From the NCBI GenBank assembly GCA_019745775.1, contig JAIESR010000049.1, positions 1 through 63,051 of the forward strand: a stretch of DNA of 63,051 nt, written 5' to 3'. Shown here one piece after another: positions 1 to 7,870 of the stretch. Numbering within the stretch: position 1 is the first letter of the stretch; the number at the start of each line of letters is the position of its first letter. The DNA comes from Xanthobacteraceae bacterium. GTDB lineage: Bacteria; Pseudomonadota; Alphaproteobacteria; Rhizobiales; Xanthobacteraceae. Position numbers and translations under genes: made by a program. The notes beneath the pieces are model-generated. The model was not told the origin of the DNA. It made no database searches and was given only the letters and a program-made list of their open reading frames with translations.

Positions 1-127
1 TGGATTCACAATCAAAATCAGCCGGGAATCCCCAGCCCGATCACAATCGATTCATCGCAACCGGGGAATGCTCTAGGATTGAGCGGCTCCCGAGCAGAGG
101 CAATCTGCGCCTGCTCGCGCAAGGGGG

Positions 128-159
128 CAAAAAAGCCCCGGCCGAGACAAGCCGGGGGG
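128..159 (-). terminator. Rho-independent terminator of the small gene at 182-379
   Basis: On the minus strand an 8-bp GC-rich stem (arms 151-158 and 135-142) is followed by a run of seven T. It lies directly downstream of the stop of the small gene. The rest of 1-180 shows nothing I can name. Confidence 0.8.
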
Positions 160-181
160 TAGTACGTCAATTTCAGTCGTT

Positions 182-379
182 CTACTTTACGCGGTGCCCG
201 GTGTGTTTTTCACCATTGACGCGGACTGTTACCTTGCTTGTGTCAGTAAACGGCACAGACAAGCCGCCCGTGAAGAGAGCCAACGCAACGTCGCCGTTGC
301 TCGGACCGGTACTGACCACTTTGCCGGTATACACCTCGCCAGTGCCCGTTTCCTTGATCGTCGCGATCTTGTTCGACAT
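182..379 (-). CDS. small hypothetical protein (65 aa)
   Basis: The start at 379 is chosen because AAAGGAG lies 7-10 bases upstream; a longer reading to 472 has no such site. The product is a soluble 65-residue protein rich in Thr, Gly and Val, with the alternating pattern of a small beta barrel, no Cys and no signal peptide. It has its own terminator and stands divergently from the Nudix-like gene. I do not recognise the family. It lies in accessory DNA left of the rpoD fragment. Confidence 0.6.
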   Translation of the reverse strand: MSNKIATIKETGTGEVYTGKVVSTGPSNGDVALALFTGGLSVPFTDTSKVTVRVNGEKHTGHRVK

Positions 380-481
380 GGTATCTTCTCCTTTCTGCCG
401 AACTGAGTTCATGTGAACGGATTGAGCAATAACCACAACAAGAAGACATGTCCGCGACCATCTGTGAGACAAGAAAGAGAC

Positions 482-1825
482 ATGACTAGACAGCGAGATC
501 AGAGTGAGCCGCCGTACGAGGTTTCATGGCGTGCATGGATGAAGAACGCTCGGGAGATTCGACGCGATCTCGGGATCAGGCTCGACGAATTAATTGATCA
601 AGTTGCTGGCTCATCCGGCGATGGCCGTGCCAGCTTCAAAAAGAAGTGGTACGGCCGAGCACCCACGAGTGAGAGCGAGCGAAGCTCGTTTATTGGTTGC
701 CTGGCTGAAGCCTTTGCGAGCAAGAGCTCCCGCAGTTCAGCGACTTATGTAAGTCAAATAAAGGATCCGACTGGCTCCCCTATCGCCGTGCAATGGCTTC
801 ATTCCGAGACTTCAAAGTTTGCCTCAGATGAACTGCGACGGATTCTTCACGGCGCCGGAAATCACTCGGCCTTCGCGATCGGAGAATGTATTGCGTTCTT
901 TTTGCCACATCCATTGAGCTCTTTTGTGAGTGTGGAAGTCGCAGCTGATTGGAAAGCCAAGAAGATAACCAAGACGTGGGATAAGCCTACACGGTCCGAA
1001 CTGATCGCCTGTGTTGAACAACATGCAAATCAATATCCAGGTGAAATCGCCCAATATTTGAAGGAACGTGTAAGCACTACAATCGACCTTGGTAGGTATC
1101 ACGAATGCAAGGTGGGTCTCCGTGCAGTTGCTTTGCCAGTGAAAGAGCAACGGTTGACGGTTGTCGTAAACCCGCTGACATGGTGGATTGTTAATCAATT
1201 CAATCGACGTATGGTCGTAGAAAAAAATGACACTGTCCTGCTCGATCTTCGAGACAGGTATCTGAAGATGACATTGGCTCCTAGCGACAATCTGTTGCAC
1301 TTGGAGCACCCAAGCGGATTATACGTCGAAGTCACACTGGTGACGGCCGACGGAAATTTTCTCATGCTAAGAAAAAATCCAAGCAAGAGCGTAATGGCAG
1401 ACACAGGAAGAGAGTGGACTTGCGGGATCGAAGAGAACCTGCTGTGGGAGAAGATGGTTAGGACGAAAAATGTAGATATCAGAGGCGTCATTGCGAGTGG
1501 CCTGTATGACGAACTAGGAATTCCTAAAGAGCAAATTGCCAAATGGGGACTGTTTGCAATTGCTCTCGAACAACCAGGGCTCAATTCGGCTCTTCTTGGT
1601 TTTGTACAGATCAAACTTAAGGCGAAGGACATGGAGCCTTACGTTAAAAAAGCTCTGAAAAAAGGCCCAAATCCAGATTTCTTAGGCTATAGATTTCAGG
1701 AAATTGCCGGCGCTTTTCAAGCAACGTCAAAAAGGAAGGATTTGCATCCCACTACCTTAATGAGGCTGTTCCTAACGGAGCAAGTGCTTGTTAGGTTCCC
1801 GCGAGCGAAGCGTTCACCGACATGA
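482..1825 (+). CDS. Unknown protein with a degenerate Nudix-like C-terminal domain (447 aa)
   Basis: The start at 482 follows AAGAAAGAGAC. Residues 1-270 are unrecognised, soluble and helix-rich, and begin with Arg/Trp-rich helices. From about residue 281 a strand pattern ([16 protein letters not shown]) followed by SGLYDELGI near residue 339 resembles the Nudix fold and the end of the Nudix box REUxEExGU. The Arg and first Glu of the box are replaced, so hydrolase activity is doubtful. Base composition is clearly AT-richer than the genes from 2062 on, which suggests transfer. The last codons run into the detached rpoD 3' end, and the stop TGA overlaps the ATG at 1822. The Nudix relationship is inferred from the motif alone. 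Confidence 0.6.
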   Translation: MTRQRDQSEPPYEVSWRAWMKNAREIRRDLGIRLDELIDQVAGSSGDGRASFKKKWYGRAPTSESERSSFIGCLAEAFASKSSRSSATYVSQIKDPTGSPIAVQWLHSETSKFASDELRRILHGAGNHSAFAIGECIAFFLPHPLSSFVSVEVAADWKAKKITKTWDKPTRSELIACVEQHANQYPGEIAQYLKERVSTTIDLGRYHECKVGLRAVALPVKEQRLTVVVNPLTWWIVNQFNRRMVVEKNDTVLLDLRDRYLKMTLAPSDNLLHLEHPSGLYVEVTLVTADGNFLMLRKNPSKSVMADTGREWTCGIEENLLWEKMVRTKNVDIRGVIASGLYDELGIPKEQIAKWGLFAIALEQPGLNSALLGFVQIKLKAKDMEPYVKKALKKGPNPDFLGYRFQEIAGAFQATSKRKDLHPTTLMRLFLTEQVLVRFPRAKRSPT

Positions 1826-1965
1826 ACACCGACCACACGCTGGAAGAGGTTGGCCAGCAGTTCTCGGTGACCCGCGAGCGCATCCGACAGATCGAGGCCA
1901 AGGCGCTGCGCAAGCTCAAGCATCCGTCACGGAGCCGGAAGCTGCGGAGCTTCCTGGATAACTGA
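1822..1965 (+). pseudogene. rpoD: Detached 3' end of rpoD (sigma-70 region 4.2), 47 codons
   Basis: Translation from 1822 gives the last 47 residues of a Rhizobiales Rpo[21 protein letters not shown], then the [10 protein letters not shown] and FLDN ending. This is the helix-turn-helix that contacts the -35 element. In the same frame there is a TAG at 1792, and the coding sequence upstream is unrelated, so no complete sigma factor is present here. The likely explanation is a mobile element inserted in the 3' end of rpoD. It would rebuild the gene at its far end and leave this fragment at the near end. An intact rpoD is expected to the left of the window. Confidence 0.85.
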
Positions 1966-2061
1966 TCGTTCACTCCGATCGATCGTCGCCCTCGAATCCA
2001 TTGGCCCGCCCCTGGCGGGTCAATTTATCTTGGGCGCATAGTGGCCCACGGACATCTTGTC

Positions 2062-2757
2062 ATGGCGATCGCTCGTCGCATTGTTGTGGCCGCCCTTTTC
2101 GTCGCCGGAGCCGTGCCTATGGATGTGCAAGGCCAAGCGCAACAGCCGGTCACGCTCGCCGCGGGGGCGGTCGCCCATCCGCCGGGGCTCCCCGCGATCG
2201 GCCGCTGGATGATCGCGGGTGACGGCTCGATCGCGCATTGGCTGGGCGAAACCGTCGACGGCAGGCACCTGCACGAGCCGATCAACGTGATCCTGATCGA
2301 CGAAGGCGCGACCAGTCCTGACGACGCCAGGGAGCGGCTCGTCGCCGCGGCTGCGGCCGCGGGCTTCCCCATCCGCTTCGGGCACTCGACCGGTTATCAC
2401 GGCTTCATCGGCGGCACGCTCTACGGCCAGCTGCCGCAGGGCCGCGACGACGCGTTCTCAAATCGCATCTTCGAAGAAAGCAATAACCATGGCCGCATCT
2501 TCGGCCCGCATCGGCTCGACGGCGGCGGTTATATCTTCATCGGCGCATTCAGTCGCGAGCGCGTCAACCTTCTGCACTGGCCGGCGCACCGCTACGAATC
2601 GTTCAACGCGGCGCGTGAGGCGCTTGCGCGCGGCCTCGATGCGCATACTGCGTTCAAGGAGGCGGGCTTCGTGCCGCTCGACAATGCCGTCAACGATGCG
2701 CAGGTGACGACCGGCGATCACGACGGCCATGCGGTGCTCTTGCGCTCGCCGAAGTAG
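2062..2757 (+). CDS. Hypothetical secreted protein (231 aa)
   Basis: The start at 2062 is preferred over a GTG at 2041 because it begins a standard signal peptide (charged MAIARR, then a hydrophobic stretch and AQA-type cleavage site near residue 28). The mature part is soluble. It has a His-rich C-terminal half (HGRIFGPHR, LLHWPAHRYE, TGDHDGHAV) that could bind metal, but I see no recognised catalytic motif. It is the first intact chromosomal gene after the rpoD fragment. Function unknown. Confidence 0.65.
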   Translation: MAIARRIVVAALFVAGAVPMDVQGQAQQPVTLAAGAVAHPPGLPAIGRWMIAGDGSIAHWLGETVDGRHLHEPINVILIDEGATSPDDARERLVAAAAAAGFPIRFGHSTGYHGFIGGTLYGQLPQGRDDAFSNRIFEESNNHGRIFGPHRLDGGGYIFIGAFSRERVNLLHWPAHRYESFNAAREALARGLDAHTAFKEAGFVPLDNAVNDAQVTTGDHDGHAVLLRSPK

Positions 2758-2781
2758 AGCGTTGCGCTATCGGGACGTACT

Positions 2782-2813
2782 CAAAAAAAACCCGGCGCCG
2801 GAGCGCCGGGTTC
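2782..2813 (-). terminator. Rho-independent terminator of cspA copy 1
   Basis: Read on the minus strand, a 9-bp GC-rich stem (AACCCGGCG paired with CGCCGGGTT) precedes eight T. It lies about 45 bases after the csp stop. Confidence 0.85.
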
Positions 2814-2857
2814 GTCTTAATCGCGGCCATAGGCGCGCGTCTTGTGGCAGTCGCTGA

Positions 2858-3067
2858 TTAGGCGCTCTGCAGGTTGGTCGCGGCCGACTTGCCGCTGCGG
2901 CGGTCGGCTTCGATGTCGAACGAAAGCTTCTGGCCCTCGTTGAGATTGCTCATGCCGGCGCGCTCGACCGCCGAGATGTGAACGAACACATCGGGGCCGC
3001 CGTTGTCCTGGACGATGAAGCCGAAGCCCTTTTGGGCGTTGAAAAACTTGACGGTACCTTGAGCCAT
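2858..3067 (-). CDS. cspA: Cold-shock protein, CspA family (copy 1)
   Basis: The 69-residue product is one OB-fold cold-shock domain with both RNA-binding motifs: RNP1 as KGFGFI and RNP2 as VFVHISA. Such proteins bind single-stranded RNA and act as RNA chaperones. The start at 3067 has GGAG upstream; a Met five residues earlier is possible. Its promoter, conserved leader and terminator are listed separately. It shares its C-terminal SGKSAA pattern with the other two copies in this window. Confidence 0.95.
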   Translation of the reverse strand: MAQGTVKFFNAQKGFGFIVQDNGGPDVFVHISAVERAGMSNLNEGQKLSFDIEADRRSGKSAATNLQSA

Positions 3068-3080
3068 ATTGCTCTCCATG

Positions 3081-3190
3081 AACGCACAAAGGCGTTGTCG
3101 CCCGCACAAACCATTCATGCGGGGCCGATATCCGGGTTTGCGTGTTCTTGGGGAAGGCCCTCGCGGGCAGATCGATCCAGGTCAGGCAAT
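3081..3190 (-). promoter_or_regulatory. Conserved csp leader element (copy 1)
   Basis: These 110 bases of 5' leader are closely conserved with 12299-12403 in front of the second csp gene, although flanking DNA differs. Two small stem-loops are visible: arms AACGC/GCGTT (3081-3096) and CCCGCA/TGCGGG (3101-3123). In the second copy the latter stem keeps pairing with different bases. A transcribed regulatory leader is likely, as is known for cspA genes elsewhere; the mechanism is not shown. Confidence 0.7.
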
Positions 3191-3201
3191 CGCGAATGCC
3201 G

Positions 3202-3232
3202 GTTATATGGGCCACCCAGCCGGCAATTGCAA
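3202..3232 (-). promoter_or_regulatory. Putative promoter of cspA copy 1
   Basis: Minus strand: TTGCAA (3227-3232), a 19-base spacer and TATAAC (3202-3207). The TTGCAA/TATA arrangement recurs at the same distance from the conserved leader in copy 2. The predicted start near 3195 gives a leader of roughly 130 bases. Confidence 0.5.
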
Positions 3233-3272
3233 TTGCTTTCGGCCAAGAAAAAGCGCGCTGGTTTAGACGAGG

Positions 3273-3920
3273 TTACTCCACAAGTTCCTTCGGCAATCGT
3301 GCCGGGTCGTAGCTGCGTGGCGCATTGGCGTGGGTCAGCCGCCAGAAGATCGTGCCGACGACGAGAGCGCCGAGAAGAATCAGGAACGGCTTCGTCTCCC
3401 CGGTCATCAGGAACAGCGCCAACGGCGCGCCGGCGAAAACCAGAATCCAAAGCGCGACGCGGATTGCCAGCCGGCGATGGACTTCGGCGGTGAATCCCGC
3501 CTTGAATTCGATCGGCGGCCGATCGCGCACGGCGGCGTGCGCGGCGAGGCGCGCATGCAGGTCGTGCATGAAGCCGCGGTAGGCGACGCGCTGCGCTTCG
3601 GTCGGCACGGCGAACTCGTTGCCGTTCGTTATCATGAGCTTGTAGCGGTCGGCGAAGGTGATCTGGCAGATCCGGAGAAAACGATGCGCGCCCGCGCCGG
3701 TCTGCTGGCAGACCTCGACGATGTTCTTGAACGGCGCAGCGTCGCCTTTGCCGTCGAAGGTCCAGGCGATGTGGTCATCCGCGACCGTGACGCCGCGGTT
3801 GGCGGCGTGCACCAACGATTCCCGCGCCGACGTCGTGAAGTGGACATCGTGCGTGCGCTTGTCGGTCGCGCGCGGGGCGGCGCTGATACCGGAGCGTTGT
3901 TCAGCGGCTGGCTCGTCCAT
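3273..3920 (-). CDS. Hypothetical membrane protein with PH-like N-terminal region (215 aa)
   Basis: The N-terminal 120 residues are polar and contain a WTFDGKGD...FKNIVEV stretch that looks like the strand pattern of bacterial PH-like domains. Two hydrophobic segments follow near residues 152-172 and 176-194, and the C-terminus is short and polar. It has no close operon partner. The PH resemblance is weak and function is unknown. The start at 3920 is the only ATG that keeps the full domain. Confidence 0.65.
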   Translation of the reverse strand: MDEPAAEQRSGISAAPRATDKRTHDVHFTTSARESLVHAANRGVTVADDHIAWTFDGKGDAAPFKNIVEVCQQTGAGAHRFLRICQITFADRYKLMITNGNEFAVPTEAQRVAYRGFMHDLHARLAAHAAVRDRPPIEFKAGFTAEVHRRLAIRVALWILVFAGAPLALFLMTGETKPFLILLGALVVGTIFWRLTHANAPRSYDPARLPKELVE

Positions 3921-4069
3921 GCCCGTGCGAGGTTAGCATAAACATGGGCGCCGGGGTTTGAGCGATTGTTCCACCAGCACGGCCGTCGTAGCCTGAAGGC
4001 GATATGCGGGGACGTGCGTCGGCAGATATTCAGCGTGCAGGTTTTCAGCGTTGAGATTTTTTGGGTTCC

Positions 4070-4366
4070 ATGTCGACAAGGACCGTGATCGAGGAAGCGC
4101 TGCGGCGGCTTGCGCCGCGTATCCCGCCGCATGAATTCGGCGCGGTCGTCGATCACGCGCTCGACAGCCGCGGGCTGCGCGGCGCGGCGCCGGAGACCGC
4201 GGCCTGGCTGTCGCTGGTCGCCTATGTGCGGCACACGCTCACCGAATACGACGACCTGCTGTCGCAGGGCTACGACCAGGACAGCGCCCGCTATTTCGTC
4301 GGCGACGACATCCGGGAGGTGCTGGCCGCGTGGGGCGTGAAGCGGACGCTGGGGGAGGAGGAGTAG
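4070..4366 (+). CDS. DUF2293-like protein (98 aa)
   Basis: A short soluble helical protein. The segment HTLTEYDDLLSQGYDQDSAR followed by a FVGDDIREVL helix matches what I know of DUF2293 (a Tyr/Asp-rich turn, then an Arg-containing helix). ATG 4070 is preferred to the TTG at 4061. No biochemical role is established for this family. Confidence 0.7.
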   Translation: MSTRTVIEEALRRLAPRIPPHEFGAVVDHALDSRGLRGAAPETAAWLSLVAYVRHTLTEYDDLLSQGYDQDSARYFVGDDIREVLAAWGVKRTLGEEE

Positions 4367-4382
4367 GGGAGGGTCGGTTGTC

Positions 4383-4461
4383 GGATGGGCTGAGCGAGCG
4401 AAACCCATCCTTTGAATGCGCCGCGATGTCGCGTTGGGTTTCGCTTGCGCTCAGCCCATCC
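4383..4461. repeat. REP-like inverted repeat
   Basis: Two near-complementary arms of about 26 bases (4383-4407 and 4434-4461, GGATGGGCTGAG... against ...CTCAGCCCATCC) surround a 26-base centre. Palindromes of this type are common between genes in bradyrhizobia. It lies between the DUF2293-like gene and a Bug gene. Confidence 0.75.
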
Positions 4462-4494
4462 TGCGATCCGCCAACGATAGCAGGGGAGCGAAGC

Positions 4495-5436
4495 ATGGTC
4501 CGCGCATTGCGGCTGATCACATCTGCCGCCGTCGTCGTTTGCACCACGGCTGCGCCGGCGCAGGATTACCCGAACCGCACCATCCGCATCATCGTGCAGA
4601 CCCAGCCCGGCGGGCTGATCGACCAGATCGGTCGTACGCTCGCGCAGAAGCTCACCGAGAACACCGGCGCGGTGGTCGTGGTCGAGAACCGCACCGGCGG
4701 CGGCGGGCTGATCGCGGCCGAGCACGTCATCAATTCACCGGCCGACGGCTACACCCTCTACATCGCCTCGCACGGCTCGCAGGCGATCCATCCGCATCTC
4801 ACCAAGAACCTGTCGTTCGATCCGGTGAAGGCGTTCGCGCCGGTCATCTATCTCGCGACCACGCCGACGCTCGTGGTGGTGAACCCGTCGGTGCCGGCGA
4901 AGACGCTGAAGGAGCTGATCGCGCTCGCCGGGGCCAATCCCGGCAAGTACACCTACGCGTCGCAGGGCAACGGCTCGTCCGGCCATGTCGCCGCCGAGCA
5001 GTTCAAGCAGCTTGCCGGCGTCGATCTCGTGCACGTCCCCTATAAGGGCGCGGCGCCGGCGGTGCGCGATCTCGTCGCCGGCCATGTCTCGGTGATGTTC
5101 GACACCGTCGCGTTCTCGCAGGAACAGGTGACGGGCGGGAAGCTCCGCGCGCTCGCGGTCGGTGCCGACGCGCGCGTGAAATCGCTGCCCGACGTGCCGA
5201 CCATGGCGGAGGCGGGCCTGCCGCAGATGCAGGGGAGCCCCTGGTTCGGCGTGGTGGTCGCGGCCGGCACGCCGCGCCCGGTCATCGACTGGCTCAACCG
5301 CGAGGCCGCCAAGGCCTTCACCGCCAAGGACGTGCAGCAGCGCTTCGCTGCGCAGGGCTTCACGCTGCCGCTCGGCACGCCCGAAGCCTTCGCCGCTCAT
5401 ATCGCGATGGAGTCGAAGCGGTGGGGGGGGAGGTGA
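4495..5436 (+). CDS. Bug/TctC-family substrate-binding protein (313 aa)
   Basis: A periplasmic binding protein of the tripartite tricarboxylate transporter family. The signal peptide (MVRALRLITSAAVVV, AQD cleavage) is followed by the family signature YPNRTIRIIVQTQPGG. The middle part has GNGSSGHVAAEQFK and VPYKGAAPAV, and the end has a DVPTMAEAG block. ATG 4495 is chosen for its AGGGGAG site and the signal peptide; an upstream ATG at 4330 would add a non-signal extension. No TctA or TctB membrane subunits are adjacent, which is usual for Bug paralogues. Ligand unknown. Confidence 0.9.
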   Translation: MVRALRLITSAAVVVCTTAAPAQDYPNRTIRIIVQTQPGGLIDQIGRTLAQKLTENTGAVVVVENRTGGGGLIAAEHVINSPADGYTLYIASHGSQAIHPHLTKNLSFDPVKAFAPVIYLATTPTLVVVNPSVPAKTLKELIALAGANPGKYTYASQGNGSSGHVAAEQFKQLAGVDLVHVPYKGAAPAVRDLVAGHVSVMFDTVAFSQEQVTGGKLRALAVGADARVKSLPDVPTMAEAGLPQMQGSPWFGVVVAAGTPRPVIDWLNREAAKAFTAKDVQQRFAAQGFTLPLGTPEAFAAHIAMESKRWGGR

Positions 5437-5553
5437 TCAGCCGGGGCGGGATTACGTTGAAGTAAGCAGGCCTGCATCCGTCCCCGCCATCCCCCCGTAT
5501 CTCCCCCCGACAGCGCGCCGTATTGGGCGCGGCACGATTTGGGAGAGACCACC

Positions 5554-5967
5554 ATGAACAAGCGAATGGCCGCTGTTTTCCTCACGGCCGCGGCGCTGAC
5601 CGTCGTCCTCTGGGCGTTCCTGGCGATCGCGACAGCGCCGTCGCCGGCGCGCGCCGAGATGCAGGAGAACTATGCGAGCTGGCCGCTGTTGCGCTCGACC
5701 TTTGCCTCGACCGGCGGCGGTGGCTACGTGATCAAGGGCTACGATCCCGTGATCATTGGCAACAAATGCATCACGACCTTCATGGCGGTTTCGCCCGGCG
5801 TCAACCCGCAGGTGTACGCCAACCTCGCCGAGTTCGAGGCGGTGGCGGAGCAGGGCGGCATCCTCTGCCGCAACGGCCAGTGGCGCGCCTTCGAGGGCGG
5901 CGGGAAGGGCACGACGCCGTTCCGGTTCTTCTTCAAGGACGGCGTGTTCCGCGCGCCGGCGACTTGA
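5554..5967 (+). CDS. Hypothetical secreted protein (137 aa)
   Basis: The start at 5554 has GGGAGAG upstream and opens a signal sequence or N-terminal anchor (hydrophobic residues 6-27, then ARAEM). The mature part of about 105 residues has two Cys (NKCITTF and ILCRNGQ) that could form a disulfide. I do not recognise the family. It lies between two Bug genes, but spacing and a downstream repeat argue against a shared operon. Confidence 0.7.
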   Translation: MNKRMAAVFLTAAALTVVLWAFLAIATAPSPARAEMQENYASWPLLRSTFASTGGGGYVIKGYDPVIIGNKCITTFMAVSPGVNPQVYANLAEFEAVAEQGGILCRNGQWRAFEGGGKGTTPFRFFFKDGVFRAPAT

Positions 5968-5997
5968 ATAGGTCTTCCGAGGCGCTCAATCCATCTC

Positions 5998-6097
5998 CGT
6001 CATCCCGAGGTGCGAGCGTAAGCGAGCCTCGAAGGATGCGCGGCCCGGGCCGTCGTCCTTCGAGGGCCGCCTTTCGGCGGCCACCTCAGGATGACGG
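5998..6097. repeat. REP-like palindromic repeat
   Basis: Outer arms CCGTCATCCCGAGGTG and CACCTCAGGATGACGG form a long imperfect palindrome with an inner GGCCGCC...GGCGGCC hairpin. The core CCTCGAAGGATG recurs widely between genes in bradyrhizobial genomes. It may stabilise or terminate the upstream transcript. Confidence 0.8.
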
Positions 6098-6191
6098 ATC
6101 AAATTCTGTGCGCTTGGACCGCTTCATCCGCAGTTCAATCGCTTGCGCGACCCGACCGCCCGCGCGATAAGCGGCCCGGGAGATTGAACGC

Positions 6192-7232
6192 ATGCTCAGA
6201 ACCCTGGTAACCGCCGCGACGCTGGCCGCGCTTTGCGCCGGTGCGGCTTCGGCGCAAACCATTCCGCCGGACTATTTCCGCGGCAAGACCATCACCATCG
6301 TGGCCGGCGCCGGCTCCGGCGACGGGTACGACATCTATTCCCGGCTGCTTGCGCAGTACATGGGGCGCCACATCGCGGGCAACCCGCGTTTCGTCGTGCA
6401 GAACATGCCGGGGGCCGGCACGCTGCGCGCCACCAATTTCATCTGGGAGGTGGCGGCGAAGGACGGCACCTATTTCGGCGCGGTCGGCGGCGGCACCGCC
6501 ACCGCCTCCCTGCTCGACGCCAAGAACGCCCGCTTCGACGCGCGCCGCTTCGGCTGGATCGGCTCGATGAATTCGGAGGTCGGGCTGGTGCTGTCCTGGG
6601 GCACGACGCCGTTCAAGACCATCAAGGACGTCATGAAGCAGGAGTTCATCGTCGGCGGCGGCGGACCGACCTCGGGCAACGTCGTGTTCCCGACCGTGCT
6701 CAACCAGGTGGTCGGCACGAAGTTCAAGGTGGTCGGCGGTTACAAAGGCACCGGCGACATCGCACTGGCGATCGAGCGCGGCGAGTTGCAAGGCACCGCG
6801 AGCTACCACTACTCCTCGATCATCGGCCGCAATCCGGACTGGCTGACCAAGAAGCAGGTGAACGTGCTGCTGCAGCTCTCGCTGCGCAAGCATCCGCTAT
6901 TCCCGGACGTGCCACTGCCGGCGGATCTTGCGCAGAACGAGGAGCAGCGCGCGATCCTCGAGCTGGTGTTCGCGCGCCAGGAGATGGGCCGGCCGTTCAT
7001 GCTGCCGCCGGGCACGCCGCCCGGCATCACGGAGATTTTGCGCCGCGCCTTCGACGCCACCATGCGCGATCCGGCGCTCATCGCCGAAGCCGAGAAGCGC
7101 AAGATCGACATGAACCAGCCGATGACCGGCGAGGAGATCCACGCGCTGATCGACCGGCTCTACAATTGGCCGCAGGCGATCATCGACAAGGCGGCGCAGG
7201 CCGCGGGGCCGGGCGCTGCCGGCGGCGGCTGA
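6192..7232 (+). CDS. Bug/TctC-family substrate-binding protein (346 aa)
   Basis: The signal peptide (residues 1-21, ASAQT) is followed by DYFRGKTITIVAGAGSGDGY, the variant N-terminus of the longer Bug subfamily. QNMPGAGTLRATNFIW and a conserved GYKGTGDIALAIERGE follow. It is 30 residues longer than the copy at 4495 and closer to the one at 31672. No transporter membrane genes are adjacent. The C-terminus is Ala/Gly-rich and low in complexity. Confidence 0.88.
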   Translation: MLRTLVTAATLAALCAGAASAQTIPPDYFRGKTITIVAGAGSGDGYDIYSRLLAQYMGRHIAGNPRFVVQNMPGAGTLRATNFIWEVAAKDGTYFGAVGGGTATASLLDAKNARFDARRFGWIGSMNSEVGLVLSWGTTPFKTIKDVMKQEFIVGGGGPTSGNVVFPTVLNQVVGTKFKVVGGYKGTGDIALAIERGELQGTASYHYSSIIGRNPDWLTKKQVNVLLQLSLRKHPLFPDVPLPADLAQNEEQRAILELVFARQEMGRPFMLPPGTPPGITEILRRAFDATMRDPALIAEAEKRKIDMNQPMTGEEIHALIDRLYNWPQAIIDKAAQAAGPGAAGGG

Positions 7233-7325
7233 AGGGGCCCCGGCCGGCGCCCCGTCCGCAGGCATGCGGGCCGCGCACGGCATTCAATGGTAAATTTGAC
7301 GCAACCCGCCGGCGGGTGAGCGGGT

Positions 7326-7339
7326 TTGATTCATGACAA
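7326..7339 (+). promoter_or_regulatory. FNR/FixK-like half-palindrome upstream of uspA-like gene
   Basis: TTGATTCATGACAA fits the TTGA-N6-CAA outline of FixK/FNR sites with one departure from the usual right arm. It lies 64-77 bases before the start of the universal stress protein, a gene class often under oxygen control. This is suggestive only. Confidence 0.3.
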
Positions 7340-7402
7340 AGTGCCGCCCGTACGGAGGGTTCACATTCAGTCTAGTCGATTGCAACGTGGAGGATGACGA
7401 CG

Positions 7403-7849
7403 ATGTACAAGCGCATACTGGTCGCAACCGACGGGTCGGAATTGGCAAACAGGGCCGTCGCCCATGGCATTGCACTTGCCAAGGCGCTCAACGCGCCGTT
7501 GTCGGTGGTGGCCGTCACCGACATCTGGTCGCCCTTCGAGATGGCCCACGACTTCGATCAGCGTAAGAAAGATCCGATCGGGACCTATGAGGCTCTGGCG
7601 GCCACCGGTGCAAAGCGGGTTCTCGACAAGGTCGCGGAGATGGCCAAGGCACAAGGGGTCGATTGCACGCTGGTTCACGTTGCGGACAAGCGTCCTGCAG
7701 ACGGTATCATCGAGGCTTCGAAGACCGCCGGCGCCGACCTGATCGTCATGGCATCGCACGGCCGCCGTGGCATCAATCGGCTACTGCTCGGGAGTCAGGC
7801 GAACGAAGTCGTCACCACCAGCAAGGTCCCGGTGCTAATCGTGCGGTGA
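7403..7849 (+). CDS. Universal stress protein, UspA family (148 aa)
   Basis: A single Usp domain of normal length. The N-terminus YKRILVATDGSELANRAV contributes the nucleotide-binding Asp. The C-terminal ASHGRRGINRLLLGS carries the Gly-x2-Gly...Gly-Ser ATP-binding loop, and the last strand VPVLIVR is complete. The GTGGAGG site sits too close to ATG 7394, so ATG 7403 is the better start. A FixK-like site lies upstream. Confidence 0.93.
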   Translation: MYKRILVATDGSELANRAVAHGIALAKALNAPLSVVAVTDIWSPFEMAHDFDQRKKDPIGTYEALAATGAKRVLDKVAEMAKAQGVDCTLVHVADKRPADGIIEASKTAGADLIVMASHGRRGINRLLLGSQANEVVTTSKVPVLIVR

Positions 7850-7870
7850 GCCGGCCACGTCGTCGGGCGC

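Noticed and set aside
4330-4494. Upstream start for the first Bug protein
   Set aside because: The extension translates a REP-like repeat and would bury the signal peptide.
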